A stretch of DNA of 64,000 bases, taken from Erpobdella octoculata. Its lineage: Eukaryota; Annelida; Clitellata; Hirudinida; Erpobdellidae. The notes below the pieces were generated by a model. That model ran no database searches. It worked only from the letters and a program-made list of their open reading frames with translations, and was not told the origin of the DNA. This document shows, one piece after another, positions 12,041 through 35,600 of the stretch; positions within the stretch are counted from its first letter, which is position 1, and every line of letters starts with the position of its first letter. The DNA lies in contig OZ022240.1 in NCBI GenBank assembly GCA_963978895.1, positions 6,671,737-6,735,736 on the forward strand, written 5' to 3'. The position numbers and the translations under genes were made by a program.

Positions 12041-13654
12041 CTGAAATGTGAATGGTCGTTGAGCTCCAATACGATCACCAAACCATTTTAAGACACCGTT
12101 GATCAAGTTCAGAAGAGATACAAAAGTCATAAGCACAGCTCCAAGATTTGCAACAATTGGGATAGCATATAAGGCCCCTGAAGCTGCTGTTTCGACAAGA
12201 CTTCTCTCTTCTCTGAATAGAATTTATGTAAAAGGCTGGTAATAAGATATTTTTGCAAAAATATACACATGAAATGCATGAGATAAGTTTTCAAAAAACC
12301 TTCTTAAATTGAATTTTTTTATGTTCGTAGCAGACGTGAGAGATTTTTTAGTTTCAGGATAAATTAACTTGGAAATAGCCAAACTGGAAAATGCAGACAT
12401 AAATGCTGCCGACAATAAATGATTCGCTGGTACCTGTCAAAGAAAAAATTTGAAAGCAGATTAGGTCATTTTTTACAATAAGCTATTACAGTAGCGCCAA
12501 AAGAAAAAAATCGTGCTCATGAGACAATTATTTTTTTTGCCATCCTGTTCAAATTCCAAAATCTCGATGTGCTGAATCTTACCCACGGTAAAAAAATTGG
12601 TCAAAATTAATTTGATAAAAAGTGAACTGTTAAAAACTTTGTTTTTCACAAATCCTTGATATTTTGTTATTCTACAGTGTCTCATGTTTTACAATAATTT
12701 TTTGATGATAAGTATATAAAATAGAAAACTATTGATTTGTCTTTTAAATATTTAAAATTTTTGAACTGTTTACTTATTATTATAAAACAGTTGATGATCA
12801 AGCATATGTCAATCACAATACATTAAGAAATAAAAACAAAATCGCAGTTTAACTTCATTTAAAATTGTTCGTACTTTTTTTTAATAAATAAAAATATTTA
12901 TGAACAAAATTATAGAAACCAAAAATATATAGAATTTGATTGGCTCCAATCACCTGTTTTTTTTTAAATTTAGGTTACATAATTATAAAATAATCAAATA
13001 GCTCTATGCTGTCTCATCGAATCTAACCAATAATCAACAGGTAAGCTTCCACACACGTTTATCGTGTGCAAACGAAACCTTATTAAGGTAAAAGAAAAAA
13101 GAATGGTCATGGGATTAAATATTCTAATGTCGAAAATGTCGAAATCCATTGCCACACAGTTTGTTTAGTTGTGTGTACGAGTATGTGCTTTTTCACATAC
13201 GTCGGTTACAATGCTGCTTATTGAAGAAAAAGGATTGGGTTGTGATTAAATATTTTAAATTTCGAAAACCATTGCAAGACAGCTTATTTAGTCATGCGTG
13301 TGCACGCCCGGATGTGATTGCATAAGGATTGGCATTTTATTAAACCACATGAGTCAGCGTTCCAGACTCATTGAGTGAGTGAGTTTGGGACATTATATTA
13401 GTAGATAGAAAACGCACCCCAAGAAGGACGTAGACAGACATCATTGCACCTGAAGATGTTGCAAATCCAGCTGTCATTAATGAGTGAAGTTCTGATTCGG
13501 TCATAAGATTAAGAATCGGCTTGATCAAAAGCGGAGAGACTACCTGAAAAAGTAAACAACAAAGTTATTATCACACGGGTAATTGGAGAAACATTTTTTT
13601 ATGTACGATACAGTTAGTTATACATATAGATGTGCCAGATATTTAGTTGAAACT

Positions 13655-13800
13655 CTGTCTTGCTTTTGCAAGAGAGTCCGAAGTTCGGGAAAGAAGGAGG
13701 AAAAGTTCGAAGCATCAAATTATGATCCACGACAGGAAGTACTTCGGTATTTCCTATATACTGTTTCAGCATTTTTAAAACACCTGCTGTAAAGGACTAT
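13655..13800 (+). repeat. interspersed repeat shared with 41835-41960
   Basis: The blocks 'cttgcttttgcaag', 'aaattatgatccacgacaggaagta' (in part) and 'aaaggactatgaact' recur in the same order at 41835-41960. It lies in an intron of the partial SLC28 copy. The class was not identified. Confidence 0.6.
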
Positions 13801-15589
13801 GAACTATTATAAAAATAATTTGGATTTGGTATTCGAACGGATAAAAGATATTTTGTCAAAATCCCTTATTCTGTATCCGGTGCTTATTATGCGGTAAATA
13901 TTTTGAAAAAATGAAAAAAACATTTATTATGTTAACCAAAAAACAGATACAACTAATTTTAATCAAAAATCTGTTAAAAGCAAAGTTGTATTAACATACA
14001 TTCTTTTTTAATCATTATAATCTGATGTGCGAGTTTTATCATGTCTTCTTTTCCTAACTGCGCTTGGAGTTTTGTTGGTACTTATTGAGCTACAAACGCA
14101 TCGGGGAGTTCAAAGCAGAACCACCAAGCAGTGTTTTCATTGAGCGACATTTTAGTATAGACAACAAAAGTCTGAACTCTGAAAAAATGTACTTAATGTT
14201 TCTAAATCCAACAAATGAAAAACAAAATCAGTCAGAAAACTAGATTGTTTCAACTTTTTGATAAGTAAACAAAAAATAATACTAGTTGTTTAACTATTGT
14301 TAAAAATGCCAATGATAACTGTAACAATTATTAAATCCAAAAAAATTTTCATACTTTTTTACATTTTTGAATTGTATTTTTCTCTGTTTCTTTTTTTACT
14401 TATCAAAAAGTTTAGACTTCTGTTGTCTGTGATAACATATCTCGCAGTACTGAATAGTCGCTCATTGAAAACACTTATTGGTGTTCGCTTGTGGAGCTAG
14501 TATACATGGAGAGCGAGTAAGCTACTTGCCTGCGTCATGCATACCAATTTTATCGGTACTCTCGAAGTAAGACGTTTTTACTCCCAGAGTAGCACTACTC
14601 GGCTGACATAATTACAGCCCCTAGTTAAAGCCGTTAAATACCGCATACGCCGCTAGTCTTATCTGTAAGCTGCCAACATTACAAAGTTGCCTCTGGTCTG
14701 TTTTGTAAGTAGCACTCAGAAATGAATGTTTTTTAGTTTATTTTTAAAGAATTACAAATAAAATAAAAACATGATAATAAATAAGTTTATTTAAAGCGTT
14801 CCTGAGGTTCTGAATAAAATCTCACATTTCCTAAGAAAATATTTCCAGCCGTTCCGACTGATTCTCCGACAGTAATTTTAGCTGATGCTTGCATAATTCT
14901 GGCCAATCTGATAATAAACCATTCCATAGCTCCAACATAAAACAAAATCGATATCAAGGAAGACGTGAATATAATCAATGGCAAAGCCTGAAAAACATTT
15001 TTGATCAGTTCAATATTAGATATTCATGAATGGTTTTCAAGAAAAATTTCAGTATTTAAAATCCAATCGTCAATTCAAGTTTTTGGGACAAAACAAACAG
15101 AATGTTTTAAAAACCTGCATAAAAAACATATGATCTTTGTATGAAGGTCCAAATAGAAATAAACATCCGCTTGTGCCAAAGTTAATTATATCAGTACATC
15201 TGTCACCAAGCCATTTAAAAACGCGATATCCGAATGTCCATCTTAATATCGTCAGAGCAAATGCTAATTGCAGGGCAAAACCCCAGGCCACTGTTCGCCA
15301 TTTGATCTATATTTTTATGAACATTATGGATGTTAGATTCATCAAGCATATTGCTTACAAAACATTTTCAAATACGTATTTTTTTATTTACTGTTTAATA
15401 AATTTATCAATAAAAGTCAATTTTTTAAATAAACAAGTGAATCAAAAAACAAAGTTTTTTAAAAACACACTTTTATATAATCGATTGTGTAGGCCACATT
15501 CTGTTACATAAACAACGAGCATATTAGCATAGACAATAAATAGTTCGACGAAAATATAATAAATAATTATTTTATTTAATTTTGTCCAA

Positions 15590-15768
15590 TCGATTCAAAA
15601 ATTTGATAGAATGCATTGTTAATCAGTTTGGAGGTATGTTTAAATTTCTAAGTTTCTAGCTCATCGGAAAGTTAGTTTGAAATCGATTGCAAATTTTGAA
15701 TACAGATCAACAGACAGAGAAGTCAAGTTAAATAAAAGTGTGTAAAAAAATAAAATCAATTGTTTGTT
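15590..15768 (-). repeat. SINE-like repeat in intron 4 of the partial SLC28 copy
   Basis: Read on minus: 'acacacttttatttaacttgacttctctgtctgttg', then 'gcaatcgatttcaaac' and 'gaatgcattctatcaaattttt'-like blocks. It matches copies at 47043-47275 (plus) and 24840-24960 (minus). It begins only a few bases after the exon 4 donor. Confidence 0.65.
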
Positions 15769-15994
15769 TTCTAGCCTTTGAAGGATTGACAGAGAACAAC
15801 ATCATTATTAAAATAAACACAAAAATGCCACTGAGAGAAACTAAATTGTATGGATCAGAAGAATAAACTGCAAAATCAATGATAAGTACAACCACTGCAG
15901 CCACGTATATTGAAATCAGGAAAAATCTGGAAAGGAATTGAAGTTTATTACAAAAATTTCAACTTTTAATAAATTGTTATTATAAATCTATATA

Positions 15995-16917
15995 ATACTA
16001 GCGGGGTACCTGGCGTTGCCCAAAGTTTTTAGAGGTTTTCTATCGTTTTTCATTCTCGATCTAGTTTATTTCTCTTATTGCTTTCCCGCTCCATGACGCT
16101 TTCCCGTTCCAGCTTGCTCTCCTGTTTCCGGTCGCTTTCCCATTGCCGGTCGCTTGCCCGCTGCCGCTTGATCACCCGTTCCCGGTTGCTTTTCCGTTCC
16201 CGCTTGTTCTCCCGTTTCTATTTCCGCTTATTTTCTAGTTCCCGTTCCCATTCTTTTTCTGGTTTCCGTTTTCGCTCGCTCACCCTCTCCCGCTCCGCTA
16301 ATTTTGTGACTAATTCCAATTTTTTTCACAAAAACGTTCCTCCATTGACTTTCAAGGTTTTGTAAAAATTTCATTACGGTCAGATGAATGGTGTAGCAAT
16401 GCATAAAGGACATACATACATACATACATACATACATACATACATACATACATACATACATACATACATACATACATACATACATACATACATACATACA
16501 TACATACATACATACATACATACATACATACATACATACATACATACATACATACATACATACATACATACATACATACATACATACATACATACATACA
16601 TACATACATACATACATACATACATACATACATACATACATACATACATACATACATACATACATACATACATACATACATACATACATACATACATACA
16701 TACATACATACATACATACATACATACATACATACATACATACATACATACATACATACATACATACATACATACATACATACATACATACATACATACA
16801 TACATACATACATACATACATACATACATACATACATACATACATACATACATACATACATACATACATACATACATACATACATACATACATACATACA
16901 TACATACAGACAGTCAT
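15995..16917 (+). repeat. ACCCGGCGT-family repeat ending in a 500-bp (CATA)n array
   Basis: The segment starts 'atactagcggggtacctggcgttgcccaaag', followed by CGCTTTCCCGTTCC-like minisatellite units (16075-16300), then the conserved 'gatgaatggtgtagcaatgcata' and a tetranucleotide (CATA)n array from 16409 to 16908. The repeat at 62205-62880 has the same order of parts with a much shorter (CATA)n. Long reading frames through the array are artefacts. Confidence 0.85.
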
Positions 16918-17139
16918 TTTTATATAGAGATGTTACTATTCGTACACCGTAAAACCTGTGGGTGACTGTGGCCGAAAATTGATTTTTTATTTAAACTGCG
17001 TCGACCTTCCGCAAAACCGGGTATAAAATAAAAATGTTTATCTTCACCAAAACTTTTGAAAATTTAGTTTTCGGTTACCTCAATTATTGGGTGGAAAATA
17101 TGGTTATATATTTCTGTAGAATAACTGCCACACAAAAAC

Positions 17140-18312
17140 TAAAATCAAATTGTACTCATCATTACCTTCTGACAATGTATCATTACAGTTAGCCATTAAC
17201 AAATTAGTGTTGTGGAGTGAAACGTGGCAACTTCAACTAGCCCCCGAAAAATGTTTCCACTGCCCCATCAGAGGATCTCATTGTAACGCTCCAGCTTCTA
17301 CATACTCAATCGGCTTGCAAAAGATATCACCTATTGATACCATCCGCGACCTTGGAGTATTCATTAACAACAAACAAACATCTAGGTCACATATCGACTA
17401 TATTGTCCATAGAGCTCTCACCAGGATACGTCTTATCCTCAAATGCTTTCGCTCAAGAGACCACAGTCTTCTCACAAGACCATATACCATCTATGCCCGT
17501 CCCATCTTAGAGTATTTCTCCCCCATCTGGAGCCCTCATTATAAACAAGATATAAACAAGATCAAACGCACACAAAGATATTTCACAAGAGTTTTTCCCG
17601 ACCTAAGAAAATTACCGTACAATATCAGACTCAAATGTCTTTGGGTCATGTCTTTGGAGCATCGCCGCTTGATCAATGACCTATGTTTTTGTTACAATAT
17701 CATACATGGTTTTGCCAACTGTAAAATAACAGACTTCCCAGAATTTACCCAGAGTACGCGCACTCGTGGCCACTCACTTCGTCTGCGGCAGGAGAGGTGT
17801 TCCAGAAACATCAGGAAAAATTTCTTTACAAATAGAGTGATAAACCCCTGGAACTCGCTCCCACCTGAAATTATAAACTCTTCAACCTTTTCCCGTTTCA
17901 AGTCCTGTCTCATGACCCAAAACTTAACCATGTTTCTCGTCAACAGCTAACAATCCTGTCGGAGATGGAGGTCAACAACACTGAACTTCTCATATCTACA
18001 GAGTTTTTTCTTTTTTCTGGGCATTACAGTGGAAAACATTTAAGGAATTATTCCTGATTAATCTACCCTACATTACATTCTCAATTGCTCCTCGCCTTTG
18101 TTTTGTGGCCTTAACTTTGAAGTCGAACCGTCATTTTGCGTCTCCTTGTTTCTTTTTCTTCCACTTTGGTTTTCTTTTTGTTCGAATGCACAATCACATT
18201 TTTGTTTTGTTTGTTTATATTGCTATCCAAATGGTGTAAGTGGCCGTTGGCCCTGCTATTTGACGACGTAATAAATAATAAATAAAATAAATAAGATAAA
18301 AAATAAAAATGC
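17140..18312 (+). mobile_element. 5'-truncated CR1/L2-like LINE
   Basis: A 266-codon open frame (17150-17950) encodes the C-terminal part of a LINE RT: WSETWQLQLAPEKC, IRDLGVFINN, ARPILEYFSPIWSPHYKQDI, RTRGHSLRLRQ and NPWNSLPPEI. These are typical post-RT thumb and C-terminal blocks of CR1/L2/Jockey elements. The catalytic RT palm and the endonuclease are missing. The 3' UTR ends with an AATAAATAATAAATAAAATAAA tail near 18270-18310. It sits between the SLC28 copies. Confidence 0.85.
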
Positions 18313-18539
18313 TAAGAATGTGAAACTAAGTATTTAGATTCTACTTGAAAAATAAAAATACACGTTTCACTATTAATATTGCTTTCGGGATCTCAAATGT
18401 GGGGTGGAAAAAATAATTATTTGCTTAAAAACCTAATATGTCAAACTGTTTAACTTCATTATCCAGATTATTTAAATAAAAAAAATACTTGTTTCACCAT
18501 TTTTAAAATTTGGTTTTCGGGACCTCAAACGTGTGATGG

Positions 18540-19191
18540 AAAAAAGGATTTGTGATGCTGGATTTCGGACAGACACGATTCAATTTGGAAAATGTTGAGG
18601 GAAGCGCTGCTAAAAAAAAGATACTCGACAGCCCCGAGCCCCGGATTATCACAGTGGAGGGTACCAGAATCCCTAACATATGTGCCTGGAAGGAAACCCA
18701 TCATATTGTTTGTGATGTGGTAATGGTCGCGGATACTGCAGATTTTGATAAAATGCATTTGTTTAAGATAAACAAATACAACAAACCAGATATCCACCGT
18801 TGGATGAAAACAAATAACCCAACTGCAGAACAAAAAACGACAAACTGTGTTGTGACTGCATTTATAGTCAATTGGAGAGGAAGCATCTCAAAAGAATTTT
18901 TTTTTATTCTTTTCGAAAAAGAGATGGTCTACTCAGAGGGTTTTTTATGTGGGCGGTCATTAAGGTGGTTCTTGGAACAGATATGATATGGAAGATCTTC
19001 CGAAGCAGCACCTGGAAAGGATAGAAAAGAAGAAACAAGCGTTAGATGTGAGTGACAATGTCGACTTGGCAAAACACTTTATAAAGTTCTTGGGTATTCC
19101 TAGACCGCTGGAGGACTATAAATATTTGATTGAGATTATTTTATGGTGGTTTTGATTTTAGATTGTTTTGGGCTAATAAATTATGCTAAAA
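18540..19191 (+). mobile_element. 3' fragment of an R2-clade LINE (element 1) abutting (TAG)n
   Basis: The frame 18552-18986 encodes RIPNICAWKETHHIVCDV, NKYNKPDIHRWMKTNNP and TAFIVNWRGS. This is the restriction-like endonuclease region found in the neighbouring R2-clade element (RIPDLCAWKDDQYFVCDV), at roughly half identity by eye. The PD motif is PN here, so the endonuclease is probably dead. The 3' UTR runs to ...ttatgctaaaag and is followed directly by (TAG)n at 19192. Confidence 0.8.
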
Positions 19192-23250
<4,059 letters not shown>

Positions 23251-23559
23251 ATAGAAAATATTCTTTTCATTGATATAGTATTTAGAATACTATATTCCAT
23301 GTTTATATATATTATAGACTGCTATTTTCATAAAAATCACTTTCATTAAATTGGTATCTTTCTTTTAAAGTATATAAAGGATTTTTAATAAATGAAGTTT
23401 TTTACGATTCACTTGTTTTCAAATTTTTATTTGAGCTTAAATTTAATTTACACAGAAAACCAATGCTTTTTTAAGATGTACACCATTATACTAAGATGTA
23501 CTCCAATGTACTGAGATGTACTAGACTTCTCAGTGTGCAACGAATGTCAACTGCCTGGA

Positions 23560-29670
<6,111 letters not shown>

Positions 29671-29889
29671 TTTAATTCAAAGTAGCTTTCTTTTCAAAAT
29701 GAAACTAAATATTTGCAACAGCTTGTCAGAAATAATGTGTTATACACTTGCTTAAGTTACAACATACTTATATTAAGTTTGGATACCCGGTGTTACTGCT
29801 AAAACAGAACTAAATATGATAACGAAACAGTCAACAAGATAATTTTTTTCAGACTGGGCATTGGCTCACAATTAAGCGTAGTGTATATT

Positions 29890-30115
<226 letters not shown>

Positions 30116-32675
30116 TTTTTATCAGTAATTGTCAGTTTAGATAAATTTAAGCAGACATTAATACGATGAATGAATCAAGTGTCTTCAGTACGTCTTGTAC
30201 CTTTTTATTTTTACATGCACTTTTGAAAAATTGTAGGATTGAAAAAATGGCAAAAAAATAAATGTAATATTCAATATACAAACAAACGCCAGGTAAGCCC
30301 TTTAGTTGTATTTAAAAATATTACAGTTTTTACTAACTTTTATTTAGGTTACAATCTCTATTTGTGTGTGTAGATTTTTCTGTAGGCAAATATTGCAAGT
30401 AAAATTTAACCAGCGTGACTCTCACATGTCGATGGTTTCTTTGTTCATTTGTATCTGTAAAATTTGTAAATGGTATACTATTTATAACTATCTGTACCAT
30501 TCATATATGCACCACTGTTATGTATACCATTAATACCTGGACCACTTGTATCTGTACCACTGGTATCTGTACCATAATTATTTGTGTACCATTCACATCT
30601 GTACTCTTTTTTTATTTTTAGACAATATTTTGTCAAACTTTTGTTTTGATCGATTACATTAAAATGTTCGCCCGTTTGTGAAGTTTTTTAAACAAACAAT
30701 TGAAAATAAATCGATAACTTTGGAAATTAATATTGGAATATTGATTTCTGATTTATATGAACTAAGCAAACATATACCTAAACATGTCTCTCTGAAATAA
30801 TTTAAAATTAAATTAAAATGTATTTTTATCTGCGTTATACAAAATCTTTTCAAACTTCTTTATTCAGCTTGACCACTCTGTCTCTCTGTGGTCAAATTTT
30901 TGAATTGATTTTTATCAATTTTTAGATTTAGAACTTTAAAACTTTCAGCGTAGATTTTAACCACTTACGAAAACAATATTCGATCATTTCCTAAGCGATT
31001 TAATCATTATTTCAAATAATTTAACATTATTTTTTAACGTTTTTAAAATTATTCACTAGATGGCGCTTACGTCAATTAGATGAACTTTTAGGTAATCATG
31101 ACTTTGTCAAAAACTTATTAAAATTTTGACTAAAGTATTACTATAAACCAGAGTAAAACTATAATTTTATTTAGAAATCGATTTTCATTATTTAGAAATA
31201 TAGAAGTGTTTAAAAAAAAAATTTTTTTTTGCTTAGACTTGTTTATATATATCTAAATAATAGCTTTCCAACTGAGCTTCAACCTTAAATGCACACATAA
31301 ACACTTGAAAAGTGGCGGACAAATTATCAAATGCGCCCTTGAAAATGCCAATCTGTAAGTTTTTCCAACGTACTTTTTAAAAAAAAAATTCAATTTTTCT
31401 TTAAAGAAATTGATGACGGGGTAGTTATAGGTACCTTACCAAAAAAATCCACTTTTTAAAATGCCTACTCAACTTTTTAGTACCTCATACAAATCACCCC
31501 CGGGGAGACGTACCCCCTTACATCTGGCTACAAACATATCAAACAACTTGATAGAAGTGAGTTATTCAAAAAGTCATTTATTATCTTCACAGCAGCTGTT
31601 TTCTGTAAACGTACTGAAACGATGACAGTTTTCATGTTTGTGGAGCAGTTTTTTAATCGAGTTAAAAAATTATCAAATGCAAGCTGAGTCACAAACTGAA
31701 AAAATAAATTGCTTGAATAGAGATGTCGTGGAGTCACGGGTACCTGACCCGAAGCCGAAATTCAATACTTTTTCTCCTATCTGAACCCAGGCCTTTGAAA
31801 AATTGAAACCTTCAAGGAGGCGGCAAAAAGGTTTTAGGGGGCGAAATAGTTTCAGAAAAAAATTAGATTTTATACCACGTTATCGACTTTTTTTGGAAAA
31901 GTCGATTTAGTTCTAAGTTCTAAACCCTAGTCAACAACTCTTTTGGGAGAAAAATCCGATATGGTTTTACGCCGTCTCCCCTGGTTTAAACATGCATTAT
32001 TGCATTATGTGCCAGTGGTGTCTGGCGCCAGTCAATCTTTGTCCGTGTAAATGCGTCTTGACTACGTGGCTGAAGGAAGCTTCTTGCTTCTCACCATAAT
32101 ACGATATAGAGTGTGTCAACGAGAAAGATTGTGCAATTATTATAAAAGCATTTCGGTTAACAATCTTGAAAAAGTCGCTATGTAGAAGGAAATCCATTCT
32201 TCGTTGCAACACTCGTCTTCTCATTAATGTAATTATCTTCAAACAAACTTTTTGGGTCTGTTTCGGCAACATTTTTGGTTTTTTGCAATTACCAAAAAAA
32301 AAATAAAAGACTAGAGTGTTGAAAGTCATGAACTGTGTTTTACGGCCTTGTACAAGTCACTAAAAATCATTTAGAACCGAAGCCTCATAAATTTTGCTAA
32401 AATCAATTATTAGATGAAAATCAGATGTAGAAAGAAGTTAAGAGACCATCATAAATTAATATATTTGTATTGTTCTGCAGATAGACTTTAACCATCTTAA
32501 GGTAAAAAGAATTATTAGGCTAAACAACAAAACATCATAATGCTCATTTAGTATTTAATAGTCCTGATTTCAGAATATATTTAACAAATAAGAGAAACAA
32601 TCAAAAACAAAATAATTACAAATTGCACAAAAGTAAAAAATCCCGCAAAAGAAATCCAGCCAACACAGTTAATGA
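30116..32675. other. intergenic repeat-rich region
   Basis: No exon recognised. It contains a degenerate ~18-bp minisatellite of 'tgtaccactggtatc'-like units (30491-30610) and a diverged SINE-like copy (30865-31235, with 'cttgaccactctgtctctctgtggtcaaat'). A GC-richer stretch at 31440-32040 may be transposon debris ('agagatgtcgtggagtcacgggtacctgacccg'). The 110-codon minus frame at 31997-32329 has no recognised family. Confidence 0.5.
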
Positions 32676-35600
32676 TCAAACAGTCTCAAATCCATCTTCA
32701 TCTTCACTGAACTCAATCATCTGGAAAAAGTAAAAGAAAAATCAGAAGACAGAAATAAAATGACCTACTGTGTCCATCAAATAGTCAGCAGTCTACATAC
32801 GGATGATGTTGACAACCTCAGCAGCAAATGAGAGCACAATGCCAGTGGCGCATTTAGTCATAAGACCACAAGCCCCTGATGAAAAAATTGTTTTCATGCA
32901 TGATAAAGATGCATCATACCCTCCTCTCCCACGCATTCAATTCATTCGAGAATTGCGATCACCACTTGATTATTTAAATTTTTTAGCACTGCACAGCCAC
33001 TTTCTGACAGTTAAAATTTCATCCCCAATTCATAATGCTGCCAAACACCGCTGATTCGTGTCCTATGTCGTAACTACTCAATGCAGATTGTGATAAATAG
33101 TACAGCAAAGTCTACTAAACAGAATTTCCATTAGAGTTCATAAAACAATTATTGCAACAAAAAAAAGTGTACTTTAATATTGGCAGCTTCTTCATGCAGT
33201 TGGGTAAGACCAGTGAGGTCCTCAAGAATGATAGGCGAGTTGAACACTTTCAAAAGAAAATCAAACCCTTCCCTACTGTAAGCTTCAACCACCTGCAATA
33301 AGTAAATAAGTAATAAAACAATGTATTTATAAAGATGATGACAATAAAGATTACCATTAAAAATTATTGATATGTAAAAATATTCATGTTATTATATAAT
33401 AACATATCAGTGACCTTCTGGGAACAAGCAGTGCATTTATCAAAGCAATTGTTGGCTGGCAATATATTGCTGAAACTTGATAAGAAACCTCGTATCTGGT
33501 GATAAGAAAAAATATTGTGAAAGAAAATGATAATATTATAGAACAAAAATAGAATATTAATTGAAAAAAGTAAATTATTTAATAATTTTAAATAACAAAT
33601 AAAAATAGTGTAAAAAATGATAATATTATAAAACAATAATAAAATATTAATAGAAAAATAAGTAAATTATTTTATTATTTTAAATAATGAAAAACAAACG
33701 AATATTATAATTAATCAACACACCTGATGAGGTACTGCACCAAGAATCGTTTCCGCAACATCATCATCATCAACATTTTTTCCACTCTTCATTATTGCAG
33801 GCGCCCTTCCTCTAATAATAATAATAATAATAATCATAATCATACAATCAATTTTGATAAAGCATTCACTTATATGCAAATTTCAACAACTTAATACTGC
33901 AATTAATTTATGCCCACAACTATGGGCTATTTAAAGTCAAATGGGTACTGCAGCATTTATACAATCCAATACACTTTAACATTTATCTACATAATATAAA
34001 ACAAATAAACAAAATATCGACACGAGAAAGAAAAGCCATTCTGGTTATAAGTGTCAAAAACCTGAGTGGATGAGAGAGCAGTGAGATTGCAAGTTCAACC
34101 GAAGTGGCAGCAGCGATCATTGAGACTCCGGGCCTGGTAACTGTGCACTGTTGATCCATCGTTCGATCCATGGTCGACTGGAAGTATCAAATATTTCTTT
34201 TAAAAATAAATAAATAATAACATTAAAAATCTTGTAAAATTAAGAATTAAAAAAATAACGTTGCCAGGAGAAGTGACATCGTTACAGAAATAGCATCCGA
34301 GTTCATCTCCAGGAATATATTTGGGAATGGTTTGTTTAGATAATTCGAAGTTTTTTTGCGAAATTTCTTCCGAATCAGTGCTTTCAGATCGTCTGACACC
34401 GTGTCTAATCGACAGATAAGTGTCGAAGCCAAGTGCAACACTGTGAACAATCTAAAAAAAAAATTTTTGTTTAGATCACAAACCCAATTTTTAAAAATAA
34501 TCCATACGTATATATTACGTTAAGGTACATTCGTATAAATGTAATATAATCACTAGAGGACAGCCTTCTAGCCTCCTTGACAACCAGCATGAAATACACA
34601 ACATTTCGTTTGCGTTATAAACAGTTGATTATAATACTGTTCCAGTAAGTTAAAATTATTAATATTTTTTATTTTTTACGTTATTTTTTCAGAACAAAAT
34701 TACTAATTACTTATAATCATCTATGCTGTTGTTGGATTATTATATTAATACTATTCTTGGTTTGCTTTTACTGACTGATAGAATTCTGAGATAAAAAGTT
34801 CAGAGACAAAAATATTCGTAGAAAATGTTCAGAGGAAAATTTTCAAGTGGGAAAGCTGACGACTGAATTCGAAGGGGATTATGGGGCAAAAAAATTTTTT
34901 GCTATTTGCCAGACGGTCAAAAAAAGAAAGGAGTGAGACAAATAGACAAAAAGAGAAAGGCAAAAAACAAAGAGAACAAGAAAAAGAGAGAATTGCAGTA
35001 AGGTATAATGACACTATCTTTACAACATTTAAAATTTAAATAAACTAAAAACTGTCTTTCAGCATAAAATATTTTATTCAGTTCTATATGAGCAGAAGCT
35101 CTACACAATTTTAATATAATTTTATATTAATTTTAGAATTAAACCATTTACAAAAAATACATTAACAACCACAAGAAATATACAAAAACTGTAAAACCTT
35201 GGACTTTTCTTTACCAATCAGTGTAGGTAGCCATCTGCTTTCTCTACTATCCATGAGCAGAAAAACAACATCATGTTCCTCAATCAATCTCTCTAGCTGT
35301 TCAACATCTTGTTTTACTTTATCGATCCGATTTTCTGAATTTGAAATCAATTTAAAAAATGAGAAATTTCATAATTTATGAACCAGTAAACTAATTAGCC
35401 AGTATTTTAAATGGCAGCTTGTGATGTCAAAGGTAAAGTGCGAGCGCTGGTGGTATAGTGGTGAATCATTTGTCTGAGAGAGAGTTGAGAGTCCGCAGTT
35501 TGAATCCCGCTGGCATCACCAGCACATGCCCAAGAGTGTTAAAGATAGATAGGTGATTCATGGCTTAGAGGTCTAAGGACTGACTAGGGTCACGTTAGAC

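Larger units (their letters stand above)
12041..15926 (-). pseudogene. SLC28A: partial SLC28 (CNT) nucleoside-transporter copy, exons 4-9 only
   Basis: Six exons match exons 4-9 of the complete gene at 23560-29670 in order, phase and exact length: 15926-15776 (151 bp), 15306-15115 (192), 14987-14826 (162), 13543-13418 (126), 12433-12300 (134) and 12212-12041 (172). All are open. They encode the central CNT core, including WRTVAWGFALQLAF, KWLGDRCTD, ILFYVGAMEWFI, MTESELHSLMTAGFATSSGA and SAAFMSAFSSLAISKLIYPE. No counterpart of exons 1-3 or 10-12 was found on either side. The exon 4 donor reads AAG|GCTAGA rather than GT, and a SINE-like insertion lies next to it. I read this as a truncated tandem duplicate, probably non-functional, although the open exons mean decay is recent or selection persists. 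Confidence 0.8.

Noticed and set aside
13583..13792. 69-codon plus-strand ORF
   Set aside because: Lies on an interspersed repeat that recurs at 41835-41960 without an open frame.
16228..16965. Long MYVC- and HTYI-repeat frames on both strands
   Set aside because: They are translations of the (CATA)n array. All frames are open because the repeat lacks stops.
17692..17943. Minus-strand ORF opposite the LINE
   Set aside because: Shadow of the RT frame on the other strand.
32803..33054. 83-codon plus-strand ORF in the ATG7 region
   Set aside because: Antisense in an ATG7 intron, beginning near a CAGTGGCGCA transposon-like end, with no family resemblance.
35436..35535. Functional tRNA gene
   Set aside because: Box A and box B are present, but the acceptor stem and cloverleaf do not close well and the sequence continues as a repeat. 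Called a tRNA-derived SINE.
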